The notes under the pieces: generated by a model
Told to the model about the DNA's origin: nothing
The model's input: only the letters and a program-made list of their open reading frames with translations
Databases searched by the model: none
Assembly: GCF_042433955.1 (NCBI RefSeq)
Contig: NZ_JBHLUH010000035.1
Location: 21,875 to 85,874, forward strand
Length of the DNA stretch: 64,000 bases
DNA from: Phytohabitans kaempferiae
GTDB taxonomy: Bacteria > Actinomycetota > Actinomycetes > Mycobacteriales > Micromonosporaceae
Direction: 5' to 3'
Translations under genes and position numbers: made by a program
Part shown: positions 16,838 through 26,386 of the stretch, piece after piece
How the letters are laid out: each line of letters starts with the position of its first letter
How positions within the stretch are numbered: position 1 is the stretch's first letter

Positions 16838-16911
16838 GGGTCTTGTAGGTGCGAGGCGCGGTTGGGCGGTGCCGCCCGCCACGGCACCGCGAAGATCCGG
16901 CCAGGTGCGCC

Positions 16912-17292
16912 CTAGGCGTCGGGGCGGGGCACGGCGCACGCGGCGGTGCCGCCCGGCATGCGGTGGCGGTTGCGCGCGACCCAGCGGTACACCGGCCAGG
17001 CCGCCGCCCGCACCGGGAGCAGCCGCAGCACCGCGCCGGCCGCCCGCCACCAGGGGCGGCTGGAGCCGAGCAGCAGCGCGATCGCGTCGGGCCCGGCGGC
17101 GGTGGCACCGGTGCGCGGGTCGACCCACTGCACCGCCTCCGCGCACTGGGCCGCGGTGAGCCCCAGCGCGTCGAGATCGGCGAACTGCCACGGCACCACG
17201 CGCGCCGGCGAGGGCACGCGACGCTGGGCGAACTCCGCGCACGAGGTGCAGAAGGCGCAGTCGCCGTCGTACACGAAGGTCGGTCGGTCCAT
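16912..17292 (-). CDS. DCC-family (DUF393) thiol-disulfide oxidoreductase
   Basis: The 126-residue protein begins PTFVYDGDCAFCTSCAEF, the DxDCxxC signature of DCC-family proteins (DUF393), with an extra cysteine three residues later. The middle holds QWVDPRTGATAAGPDAI and the end PVYRWVARNRHRMPGG, both typical. These proteins are predicted thiol-disulfide oxidoreductases and often accompany HTTM membrane proteins, as here, where the genes converge across a repeat copy. The start is ATG 17292. The divergent AMIN-like secreted protein gene begins 78 bases away. Confidence 0.88.
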   Translation of the reverse strand: MDRPTFVYDGDCAFCTSCAEFAQRRVPSPARVVPWQFADLDALGLTAAQCAEAVQWVDPRTGATAAGPDAIALLLGSSRPWWRAAGAVLRLLPVRAAAWPVYRWVARNRHRMPGGTAACAVPRPDA

Positions 17293-17370
17293 ACCTCCAT
17301 GGTGCCGCAACCGGCGGTAAACCGCCCGCCGCCCCACGGCGTCTGCCTCCACAACCCAGGGAGGATGAAA

Positions 17371-18261
17371 ATGTGGATCAAGTACCCGCTCGCGCTCGCC
17401 TGCCTCGCCCTGCCGCTCGTGGTGGCCACCGGCGCCGGGGCGGGCGCGACCGACCTGCCCGCGCCCACGCGGACCGACCCGGTGGTCGGCACCGCCACCG
17501 TCCCGCCGGACAGACCGGTGCTGGTCGGCGTCCGCCACGGGCGGCACGACCGGTACGACCGCGTGGTCTTCGACTTCGCTGGCGGCACGCCCGCCTACCG
17601 GGTCGAGTACGCCCCGCTGGTCGGCATCGGCACCGGTGACCCGATCGCGCTGGCGGGGGCGGCCGACCTGCGCGTCACGTTCGCCGGCGCGCCCTCGACC
17701 ACGCTCGACATGCGCACCGTGCTCGACCCGCGCTACCCGACGCTGCGGCAGGTGCGCTTCGGCGGCGCGTTCGAGGGGCGGATCCTCGCCGGCCTCGGCC
17801 TCGCCGACCGGCTCGGCTTCCGCGTGCTGCGACTGGCCGACCCGCCGCGGATCGCCGTCGACGTGGCGCATCCGCCGGCCGCCCCGTTCGGCACGGAGAC
17901 GTTCCGGGGCGGCGGTGGCGCCGGCCTGGTCTCGATCGCCGGCGTACGCTCCGGCGCCCATCCCGGGTACGACCGGCTGGTGCTCGACCTGCGCACCGCG
18001 GCGCACCCGCTGGTGACCGTGGCGTACACGCGCCCCGCGCCGAACCGCGTCCACATCGGACTCACTGGGCTGACCACCGCGCCGGCGCGGATCACCGGCC
18101 CCCGTCAGATCCACATCGGACTGAGCCGGCTCCGGGGCGTCTCGGTCGTCGCGTACGAGAACGGCACCGTCTCGGTCTTCGCGGACACCAACCGGCGTAC
18201 CGGCTTCCGCGTGATGCTGCTCACCAACCCCACGCGCGTGGTGGTGGACGTGCGGCACTGA
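17371..18261 (+). CDS. Secreted protein with two AMIN-like domains
   Basis: ATG 17371 is chosen because AGGGAGG lies 6 bases before it; the in-frame ATG at 17365 touches that site. The 296-residue product has a signal peptide (MWIKYPLALACLALPLVVATGAGAGA) and two similar beta-rich units. The first contains GRHDRYDRVVFDF and the second GAHPGYDRLVLDLR, each ending with a PxRIAVDVAHP- or PTRVVVDVRH-like strand. This layout fits AMIN-like domain proteins of actinobacteria, thought to bind cell-envelope polymers. The role is inferred from the fold only. It converges with the second winged-helix gene across a repeat copy. Confidence 0.8.
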   Translation: MWIKYPLALACLALPLVVATGAGAGATDLPAPTRTDPVVGTATVPPDRPVLVGVRHGRHDRYDRVVFDFAGGTPAYRVEYAPLVGIGTGDPIALAGAADLRVTFAGAPSTTLDMRTVLDPRYPTLRQVRFGGAFEGRILAGLGLADRLGFRVLRLADPPRIAVDVAHPPAAPFGTETFRGGGGAGLVSIAGVRSGAHPGYDRLVLDLRTAAHPLVTVAYTRPAPNRVHIGLTGLTTAPARITGPRQIHIGLSRLRGVSVVAYENGTVSVFADTNRRTGFRVMLLTNPTRVVVDVRH

Positions 18262-18368
18262 GCCTGCCGGCCCGCTTGCGCGACACTCAGCGCCGGCGTG
18301 GTGTCGCGGGGATCGAGATCAGGACGACTCGCGACGCGTGCGTGGCGAGAAGTTCACCCTATGTATGG

Positions 18369-18502
18369 GGTCAAGAAATCGCCACGGACGCGCCCGGGCG
18401 CGGCGATCTCTCGGCGCCGAGGCGAGGGCGGGGGTGTGGACCGCGGAGGGCGAGGCTGCGGGAGCGGCGGTCTGGACCGCGACGGGCATCGCGGTAGCCC
18501 AG
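18369..18502 (+). repeat. Dispersed convergent-spacer repeat, copy 3
   Basis: This copy begins GGTCAAGAAATCGCCAC, passes through GCGGAGGGCGAGGCTGCGGG and GCGGTC-TG-GACCGC, and ends CATCGCGGTAGCCC. The arms ACCGCGA and TCGCGGT around CGGGCA form a perfect 7-base stem. It lies in the 344-base spacer between the convergent AMIN-like and winged-helix genes. I see no gene in the rest of that spacer. Confidence 0.78.
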
Positions 18503-18605
18503 AACGATCTTCCAGTAGCGGTTTGTGGGAGAGGGATCTGGTGCGCGCGGGCGGCAGCTTGGCCAGGGCGTGCATCCGCGCGGTCGCCTTCGAGCCGGAA
18601 GCTCC

Positions 18606-19214
18606 TTAGTCGTCGGGAAGGAGTTCGACGCGGGCGTCGTCGGCGAGGCGGTAGCCGACGCCGTACACGGTGGTGACCAGGGGCACGTGGTCGCCGACCT
18701 TGGCGCGCAGCCGGCGCACGTGGACGTCGACGGTGCGGGCCACGGCGTGCTCGTATCCCCAGACGGAGCCGAGCAGCTGGAGCCGGGTGAAGACGCGGCG
18801 CGGGTTCTCCGCGAGGAAGACCAGCAGGTCGAACTCCAGGCGGGTCAGGTCGAGCGGCGCGCCGCCCCGCGTCACGGTGCGGGAGGCGCGGGAGATCCGC
18901 AGCGCGCCGGGCACGGCCGCCGCGGCCGTCTCGGCGGGCTCGCCCGCGGGGAGCGCGAGGGGCGCCGGGGCCGCGAGGGGCGCCGGGGGCACCCCCGACG
19001 GCGCGATCGTCACCGTGCCCTCCCCGCGCTCGACCAGGTCGCGCACGACCTCCAGGAGGCGGAACGCGTGAGGGCTCATCGACTCTCCGGCCAGCGGCAC
19101 CGTGAAGGTGACGGTGAGGGCCGGCATCGGTGCCGGGGCGGGACGGCGGGGCGCGCGGCCCGGCCCGGTGAGCTGCGACGGGTACCGGCGCTGTGGGATG
19201 GCGGTGACGGTCAT
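18606..19214 (-). CDS. Stand-alone winged-helix DNA-binding protein, paralogue
   Basis: The 202-residue product starts at ATG 19214 behind GAGGAGA. It has the same plan as the protein at 14384-15007: N-terminal PALTVTFTVPLAGES and AFRLLEVVRDLVERGEGTV, a Pro/Ala linker, then LDLTRLEFDLLVFLAENP and VARTVDVHVRRLRAK in the OmpR-type winged helix. No receiver domain is present. It lies 11 bases after the rhodanese gene and is probably the last gene of the cysteine dioxygenase operon, so it may sense a sulfur metabolite (inference). The two paralogues are only 4 kb apart. Confidence 0.85.
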   Translation of the reverse strand: MTVTAIPQRRYPSQLTGPGRAPRRPAPAPMPALTVTFTVPLAGESMSPHAFRLLEVVRDLVERGEGTVTIAPSGVPPAPLAAPAPLALPAGEPAETAAAAVPGALRISRASRTVTRGGAPLDLTRLEFDLLVFLAENPRRVFTRLQLLGSVWGYEHAVARTVDVHVRRLRAKVGDHVPLVTTVYGVGYRLADDARVELLPDD

Positions 19215-19225
19215 GGTGGCTCTCC

Positions 19226-19726
19226 TCAGGTGGTCGGCCGTGGTCGGGGGTCGCCCGGGGAGACGGCCTGGAGGTACGCGTAGACGTCGGCGGGGCCGAA
19301 GGCGGGCAGCCCGGCCAGGCGCCAGGCGGCGAAGCCGCCCGCGACGTCGGTGGCGCGGTGCAGCCCGAGGTCCTGGAGGGCGGCGGCCGCGAGCGAGGAG
19401 GTGTAGCCCTCCTGGCAGAAGATGATCACGGGCAGGTCGTACCGGCCGGCGATCGGGAGCCGGGCGGCGCTGCGCGGGTCGAACCGCCACTCCAGCACGT
19501 TGCGCTCGACGATCAGCGCGCCCGGGATCTCGCCGCTGGCGGCCCGCTGGGCGGCCGGGCGGATGTCGACGAGGTGGGCGCCGCGCCGGTACGCGATGTG
19601 CGCCTCCTCCGGCTCCAGGCGGCGCAGCCGGGCCCGCGCCTCGGCCAGGATCTCGTCGATCCCCTTCGCGCCCGCAGGGGCGTGGTCGGCCCGCACGGCC
19701 GGACAGGCGAGCTGGCTCCTCACCAC
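19226..19726 (-). CDS. Rhodanese-like sulfurtransferase
   Basis: The 166-residue protein carries one rhodanese domain: AHLVDIRPAAQRAASGEIPGA at the N-side, the catalytic loop FCQEGYTSS with Cys104, and VAGGFAAWRLAGLP near the end. It would carry a persulfide on Cys104. The GTG start overlaps the cysteine dioxygenase stop by seven bases, so the two enzymes are coupled. Pairing with cysteine dioxygenase suggests handling of sulfur released during cysteine oxidation. The winged-helix gene follows. Confidence 0.9.
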   Translation of the reverse strand: MVRSQLACPAVRADHAPAGAKGIDEILAEARARLRRLEPEEAHIAYRRGAHLVDIRPAAQRAASGEIPGALIVERNVLEWRFDPRSAARLPIAGRYDLPVIIFCQEGYTSSLAAAALQDLGLHRATDVAGGFAAWRLAGLPAFGPADVYAYLQAVSPGDPRPRPTT

Positions 19727-20223
19727 GAGACCCCCGCCCGCTCGATCTCGGCCACGCGGAGCTTGCCGTCGACCAGCCGGTAGCGGGTCATCGAGCGGAG
19801 GGCCGGCGCGTAAACGTGGATGCTGATCGCCGGCACCTCGCCCCGGTTGGCGACGCCGTGCACGTGGTGGGTCCCGAATCGCCGCCCGGACCCGGCCGGC
19901 AGGTCCATGTAGCGCACCCGCCCACCGCCCGGGGCCCCCGCGGAAACGTGGAGTGCAGCGGAGCGTTTTCGTGGTGTTGTTATCACGGTCCGCTCGACCA
20001 GGGCGCCGGACACCACCGTGAACGCCCCGGCCGAGCCGCCGTGGTCGTGCCAGTCGGTCTCCTGTCCGGGCAGCCAGGTCAGGAGCCAGACCTCGTGCTC
20101 AGCGGTCTCCGCGATCCGCGCGTACCACCGCTCGTCGGGATCGTACTGGGGCTGGATGGGCCACGCGGCCGGGTCAGCCGCCCACCGCCGCGCCGCGGCG
20201 AGCAGATCCGAGGACAACGTCAT
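19720..20223 (-). CDS. Cysteine dioxygenase family cupin
   Basis: The 167-residue protein has the iron-binding cupin motifs of cysteine dioxygenase: WHDHGGSAGAF (His59, His61) and THHVHGV (His119-His122). It would oxidise cysteine or a related thiol to a sulfinate with O2. Between the two motifs lies an unusual insert, TPRKRSAALHVSAGAPGG (about residues 83-100), encoded by a fragment of the dispersed repeat. The frame stays open and both motifs are intact, so the enzyme may still fold. It heads the operon with rhodanese and winged-helix genes. Confidence 0.88.
   Translation of the reverse strand: MTLSSDLLAAARRWAADPAAWPIQPQYDPDERWYARIAETAEHEVWLLTWLPGQETDWHDHGGSAGAFTVVSGALVERTVITTPRKRSAALHVSAGAPGGGRVRYMDLPAGSGRRFGTHHVHGVANRGEVPAISIHVYAPALRSMTRYRLVDGKLRVAEIERAGVSW
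19922..19970 (-). repeat. Dispersed repeat fragment inside the cysteine dioxygenase gene
   Basis: On the minus strand, ACGCTCCGCTGCACTCCACG and the GC-rich bases after it match 40684-40735 of the fourth intergenic copy with about seven differences in 48 bases. Both would encode RSAALHVS in the same frame. Here the fragment lies in frame within a cupin gene. Confidence 0.65.
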
Positions 20224-20235
20224 GACACACAGCGT

Positions 20236-20251
20236 ACCCCATAAACCCCAT
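20236..20251. promoter_or_regulatory. Direct repeat ACCCCAT upstream of cysteine dioxygenase
   Basis: ACCCCAT occurs at 20236-20242 and 20245-20251, a 9-base period, 13 bases before the ATG on the minus strand. The spacer to the next gene is only 67 bases, so the operon promoter must lie here. The repeat may be a regulator site; the operon's own winged-helix protein is one candidate. Confidence 0.4.
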
Positions 20252-20290
20252 CGGTCTAGTAGGGAAGGGTGGGCATTCGCGTGTCGCGCG

Positions 20291-21421
20291 TTACGCCCCG
20301 CCCTCCTTCAGCTCCACCGTCACCGGTTGGAACGAGGTGCCGGCCACGTCCACGCCCGCGCCCTTGAGGGCGTCGAGCGCCTTCTGGACGTACTCGTTGG
20401 TGTAGGCCGTCCCCTCCGGCTGCTTGGTGATGACCGTCTGGCCGTCCTGGTTCCTCGTCGTCAGCGAGAGGTCGACGGTCTGTTTCCAGGCGGCCTCGTC
20501 GAGCAGGCCGACCCCGTTCGGCGAGGGCCAGACGAGCTTGTTGACCTCGTTCATCTGCCACAACTGGTGGCTGGCGCCGAGCTTTGAGCCGCGCTTGACC
20601 ACCAGGTCGCGGCACTCCTCGGCGTTGTCCCGGCAGTACGCCCAGCCCTTGAGCGAGCCGGTGAGGAACTTGACCGCCGTCTCCTGGTAGGCGCTGTCGC
20701 CCGCCAGCTTCTCGCTGTTGGCCCACACCGCGTCCTGGAGCATGGCGGTGCCGACGTCGTTCCAGTCGAGCACCGTGAAGTCGGCCGGCTGGTAGAGCTG
20801 GCCGGTCGCCGGGTTCTTCGCCTCCAGCAACTGCGCGTACTCGTTGTAGCTCATCGCCTGCGCGGCGTCGATGTCCCCGCGCAGCAGCGCCTGCATGTCG
20901 AACTGCTGCTGCACCAGCGTGACATCCCGGCCCGGGTCGAGGCCCGCCTTCGTCATCGCCGCGAAGAGCTCGAACTCGTTGCCGAAACCCCAGTTTCCCA
21001 CCTTCTTGCCCTTGAGGTCCGCGGGGGCCTTGATGTCGCTGGCGGCAAAAGACACCTGGTACGTGCCAGAGCGCTGGAACACCTGCGCGATCTCGGTGAT
21101 CTGGGCGCCCTGCTCGCGCGAGGCGAGCGCCTTCGGCACCCACGCGACGGCGAAGTCCGCCTGCCCCTGGGCGAGCACGGTCTGCGGCACGATGTCGACG
21201 CCGCCCTCCAGGATCCGCACGTCCAGCCCCTGCTCGCCGTAGAAGCCCTTGTCCACCGCCGCGATGTACCCGGCGAACTGGGCCTGCACGAACCATTGGA
21301 GCTGGAGCTTGACCGTCCTGGTGCCGCCGGTGTCCCCGCCCGGGGTTTCCGATTCGTCCGCGGTGCCACAGGCGGTGAGCGCGAGCACGCCCGCGAGCGC
21401 CCCGCCGATCATCCTTCTCAT
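20291..21421 (-). CDS. NMT1/THI5-type ABC transporter substrate-binding lipoprotein
   Basis: The 376-residue product starts at ATG 21421 with the lipoprotein signal MRRMIGGALAGVLALTACGT (lipobox LTAC). The body follows the NMT1/THI5-like periplasmic-binding pattern (VKLQLQWFVQAQFAGYIAAV, KGFYGEQGLDVRI, ADLKGKKVGNWG). Family members bind pyrimidines such as hydroxymethylpyrimidine or small anionic ligands. As the last gene of the pyrimidine-breakdown operon, it most likely captures a pyrimidine or hydantoin for import. The specific ligand is inferred from the neighbours. Confidence 0.88.
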   Translation of the reverse strand: MRRMIGGALAGVLALTACGTADESETPGGDTGGTRTVKLQLQWFVQAQFAGYIAAVDKGFYGEQGLDVRILEGGVDIVPQTVLAQGQADFAVAWVPKALASREQGAQITEIAQVFQRSGTYQVSFAASDIKAPADLKGKKVGNWGFGNEFELFAAMTKAGLDPGRDVTLVQQQFDMQALLRGDIDAAQAMSYNEYAQLLEAKNPATGQLYQPADFTVLDWNDVGTAMLQDAVWANSEKLAGDSAYQETAVKFLTGSLKGWAYCRDNAEECRDLVVKRGSKLGASHQLWQMNEVNKLVWPSPNGVGLLDEAAWKQTVDLSLTTRNQDGQTVITKQPEGTAYTNEYVQKALDALKGAGVDVAGTSFQPVTVELKEGGA

Positions 21422-21443
21422 CGCATCCTCCAAGGGGGTGTGG

Positions 21444-22205
21444 TTATCCGGAACGGCGCCACGGCGTGGCGAGCCGCTCCAGTGCGAGCGCGGCGACGTA
21501 GAAGACGAGACCGAGCACGCACGCGCCAACCACGAAGGCCCAGGCACGCGGGTACGCGGTGTTCGCCGCCGCCGAGGTGATGCGGGAGCCCAGGCCGTCC
21601 TGAAGACCGCCGAAGTACTCCGCGACCACCGCCGCGATCACCGCCAGGGAGGACGCCTGGCGGAGACCGGTGAACACGAACGGGAGGGCGCCGGGCAGCC
21701 GTACGAGCCGGGTGAACGTCCAGCCGCCGGCGGCGTAGCTGTCCATCAGCTCCCGGTGGGTGGGGTCGACCTGGCGCAGCCCGCGCAGGGTGTTGACGAA
21801 GACGGGAAAGAAGACCACGATCGCGACGACCACGCGGCGGGGGATGCTGCTGGTCGAGTCGAACATGTTGTTGAGGATCGGCGCGAGCGCGATGATCGGC
21901 AGCGCGTTGAGCGCCGCGGCCACCGGGATCGACGCCTCGCCGACCAGCCGGAAGCGGCTGGCGACCATCGCCGCGAGGATGCCGAGCACCGCGCCGGCGA
22001 CCAGCCCGACGAGCGCGTTGGTGCCGCTCGCCCGCCCGGTCTGCCAGATCACCTCGCGGCTGAGCCAGAACTGCTCCCAGATCGCCGAGGGCGCGGGCAG
22101 GATGAACGGCGCGACCCGCCCCGCCCTGACGACCACCTCCCACAGCGCGAGCCCGCCGATCCCCACGAGAGCCGGAGGCAGGAGGCCGCGCCAGGACGAC
22201 TTCAT
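21444..22205 (-). CDS. ABC transporter permease (BPD type)
   Basis: The 253-residue membrane protein has about six hydrophobic segments and the inner-membrane component motif of the SsuC/TauC-like family (MDSYAAGGWTFTRLVRLPGALPFVFTGLR, in which the EAA loop docks on the ATPase). It overlaps the ATPase gene by four bases and is followed by the binding lipoprotein. With the second permease at 22981 it would form a heterodimeric pore. The function follows from the operon. Confidence 0.9.
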   Translation of the reverse strand: MKSSWRGLLPPALVGIGGLALWEVVVRAGRVAPFILPAPSAIWEQFWLSREVIWQTGRASGTNALVGLVAGAVLGILAAMVASRFRLVGEASIPVAAALNALPIIALAPILNNMFDSTSSIPRRVVVAIVVFFPVFVNTLRGLRQVDPTHRELMDSYAAGGWTFTRLVRLPGALPFVFTGLRQASSLAVIAAVVAEYFGGLQDGLGSRITSAAANTAYPRAWAFVVGACVLGLVFYVAALALERLATPWRRSG

Positions 22206-22984
22206 GCCGGGATCTCCGAAGGTGTCCCCCGGAGCGCGCGGCGCACCTCGGTGATGCCGGCGAAGAAGCCCGCCGACTGCCGGGTCGCGTCGGTGCGATC
22301 GCCGAGGTCGATCTCGACGACCTCCGTGATCCGCCCCGGACGCGGGGACATGACCACGACCCGGTCGGAGAGGTACACCGCCTCCGGGATCGAGTGCGTC
22401 ACGAAGATCGTGCTCGTGCCGGTACGCGCGCAGATCCGCAGCAGCTCGTCCTGGAGCCGCTCGCGGGTCATCTCGTCCAGCGCGCCGAAGGGCTCGTCCA
22501 TCAGCAGCAGCGGCGGATGCACGGCCAGCGCCCGCGCGATCGCAACCCGCTGCCGCATGCCGCCCGACAGCTGCGGCGGGTAGTGCCGGGCGAAGTCGGC
22601 GAGCCCGACGAGGTCGAGCATCTCCCGTGCCCGCTCCCGCCGCTCGGCCCGCGAGGCGCCACGCAGCTCCAGGGGCAGCTCGACGTTGCGCCGCACGGTG
22701 CGCCAGTCGAGGAGCCCGGCCTGCTGGAAGGCGATGCCGTACTCCTGGTCCAGGCGCGCCCTGCGGGCCGGCTTGCCGGCGACGGCGACCGTGCCCTCGG
22801 TGGGCGGCACCAGGTCGGCGACCAGCCGCAGCAGCGTCGACTTGCCGCAGCCGGACGGCCCGATCAGCGACACGAACTGTCCACTCTCCACGGTCAGGTC
22901 GACGCCGGTGAGCGCCACGACCTGGTCGGCCCGCCCTGGGTTGTAGACCTTCCCGACTCCGGTCAGCTGCACAGCGGCGGTCAT
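22202..22984 (-). CDS. ABC transporter ATP-binding protein
   Basis: This 260-residue ATPase shows Walker A GPSGCGKST, the Q-loop segment AFQQAGLLDW, signature LSGGMRQR, Walker B LLLMDEPFGALD and the switch His in FVTHSIPEA. It belongs to the nitrate/sulfonate/taurine-like (SsuB/TauB) class that powers NMT1/THI5-type importers. Start and stop each overlap a permease gene by four bases. It energises uptake for the pyrimidine-breakdown operon. Confidence 0.93.
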   Translation of the reverse strand: MTAAVQLTGVGKVYNPGRADQVVALTGVDLTVESGQFVSLIGPSGCGKSTLLRLVADLVPPTEGTVAVAGKPARRARLDQEYGIAFQQAGLLDWRTVRRNVELPLELRGASRAERRERAREMLDLVGLADFARHYPPQLSGGMRQRVAIARALAVHPPLLLMDEPFGALDEMTRERLQDELLRICARTGTSTIFVTHSIPEAVYLSDRVVVMSPRPGRITEVVEIDLGDRTDATRQSAGFFAGITEVRRALRGTPSEIPA

Positions 22985-23832
22985 GCGGCCCTCCGTCGGT
23001 TGAGCGCGAACTCGGCGACGCCCACCACCCCGGCGACCGCGAGGCCGAGCAGCCCCGCGCCGATCATCGCGGTGTAGACCTTGGCCGGGTCGGCGGTCGC
23101 CTCCCGGGAGTACTCGATGACGAGGCGGCCGATGCCGCCCCGCGTACCGGTGGAGATCTCCCCCACGACGGCCCCGACGACGGCCGCGGCCCCCGCGAGG
23201 CGCAACGCGGGGAAGAGATAGGGCGTGGAGGCCGGGAGGCGGAGCTTCACCAGCGTGTGCCACCACCCCGCGGCGTAGCTGTGCATCAGCTCCTCGGCCA
23301 CGCGCGGCGGCGACTGGAGCCCTCGCAGCATGCCGACGGCCACCGGGAAGAACGCGAGGTAGGCGGCGATGGTGGCGACCGACATCCAGGGCTGCCACGG
23401 ATACGAGCCGAGCGAGAGCCGCCCGCCCCATCCCGCGATCGCCGGCGCGAGGGCGATGAGCGGCACGGTCTGGGAGAGGATCACATACGGCAGCAGACCC
23501 CGCTCCACCACGCGGAACCGCTGCATGGCCACCGCGAGCACGAGCCCGACGAGCGCACCGACCCCGAACCCGACGGCGACGCCGCGGAGCGTGAACAGGC
23601 ACGCCCTGAGCACGACCAGCCCGATCGGGTCGCCCCCGGCCAGCTCCGGCTCACCGAAGCGGCGCAGCACGTCCCACACGTGCGGCATGGCGGCGTCGTC
23701 GGCGCGGGGCAGGATCCGCACGCCGAGGAGGCTTGTCCCGTCGTCGCCGCCGACCGCCTTGTACGCCTCCCACAGCAGCACCGCCACGACGACCGCGCCG
23801 AGCCCGGTGGCGAACGCCCGCGCTCCCCTCAT
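22981..23832 (-). CDS. ABC transporter permease (BPD type), second subunit
   Basis: The 283-residue multi-pass protein has the same class of EAA loop (MHSYAAGWWHTLVKLRLPAS) and a longer N-terminal outside region than the other permease. The start ATG 23832 overlaps the LLM oxidoreductase stop by four bases. The two permeases are clearly different in sequence, so the transporter pore is a heterodimer. No other role is suggested by its position. Confidence 0.9.
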   Translation of the reverse strand: MRGARAFATGLGAVVVAVLLWEAYKAVGGDDGTSLLGVRILPRADDAAMPHVWDVLRRFGEPELAGGDPIGLVVLRACLFTLRGVAVGFGVGALVGLVLAVAMQRFRVVERGLLPYVILSQTVPLIALAPAIAGWGGRLSLGSYPWQPWMSVATIAAYLAFFPVAVGMLRGLQSPPRVAEELMHSYAAGWWHTLVKLRLPASTPYLFPALRLAGAAAVVGAVVGEISTGTRGGIGRLVIEYSREATADPAKVYTAMIGAGLLGLAVAGVVGVAEFALNRRRAA

Positions 23833-24850
23833 CGCGTGGCGGCGTGCTCGGCGCGCAGCGCGGGGATGATGTGCTCCCCGTACGCGGCGAGGGTCTGCTC
23901 CTTGTCGTCGTGCTGGAGGTACACCGCGAACTGGTCGACGCCCAGGTCCCGGAGCGCCCGCAGCTTCGCGAGGTGCGAGTCCACCGGGCCGAGTACGCAG
24001 AACCGGTCGACGATCTCGTCCGGCACGAAGTCGGTGTGCGTGTTGCCGGCGCGGCCGTGTTCGGCGTAGTCGTAGCCGCGGCGGCCCTCGATGTAGTCGG
24101 TCAGTGCCTGGGGCACCGCGCCGGAGGCGCCGTAGCGGGCGACGATGTCGGCCACGTGGTTGCCCACCATGCCGCCGAACCAGCGGGTCTGCTCGCGCTG
24201 GTGGGCCAGGTCGTCGCCGACGTACGCGGGGGCGGCCACGCAGAACTTGATGGCGGCCGGGTCGCGCCCCGCCTTCTCGGCCGCCGCGCGCACGGTGTGG
24301 ATCATCCAGGCGGCGATGTCGGGGTCGGCGAGCTGGAGGATGTAGCCGTCGCCCACCTCGCCGGTCAGCGCCAGCGCCTTCGGCCCGTACGCCGCGACCC
24401 AGACGTCGAGCGCGGTGCCGGGGCTGACCCACGGGAGGCGCACCTCGTTGCCACGGTAGGCGACCGGGCGGCCGGCCACCAGCTCGCGGATCACGTGGAC
24501 GCACTCGGCCAGCTCCTTGAGCGTGGTGGGCGGGTAGCCGAGCGTCCGCAGTGCCGAGTCGCCCCGGCCGATCCCGCAGATGGTGCGGTCACCGTACATC
24601 TCGTTGAGCGTGGCGAACAGCGACGCCGTCACGGTCCAGTCGCGCGTGCCCGGATTGGTCACCATGGGGCCGACGATCACCCGCTCGGTGCGCGCGAGGA
24701 TCTGCGAGTAGATGACGAACGGCTCCTGCCACAGCAGGTGCGAGTCGAACGTCCACACGTGACTGAACCCCGCCGCCTCGGCCCTGACCGCCAGGTCGAC
24801 CACAGTGGACGCGGGAGGGTCGCACTGGAAGACGACGCCAATGTCCATGC

Positions 24851-24854
<4 letters not shown>
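23829..24854 (-). CDS. LLM-class F420-dependent oxidoreductase (TIGR03842-like)
   Basis: This 341-residue luciferase-like TIM-barrel protein contains DIGVVFQCDPPASTVVDLA, GPMVTNPGTRDWTVTASLFATL, CGIGRGDSALRTLGYPP and the C-terminal DRFCVLGPVDSHLAKL. These fit the TIGR03842 group of F420-type LLM enzymes, which I recall from hydantoinase gene clusters. It sits in the middle of the operon between the semialdehyde dehydrogenase and the transporter. No dihydropyrimidine dehydrogenase is present in the window, so this enzyme is a candidate for a redox step on the ring. F420 use is inferred from the family, not shown by a single motif. Confidence 0.85.

Positions 24855-26385
<1,531 letters not shown>

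Positions 26386-26386
<1 letters not shown>

Noticed and set aside
16694..17242. Repeat-encoded peptide (EGEAAGAAVxTxTxIAVAR) as a conserved small protein
   Set aside because: The similar peptides come from the dispersed DNA repeat; the frame is not linked to a start or ribosome site, and indels between copies do not preserve it.
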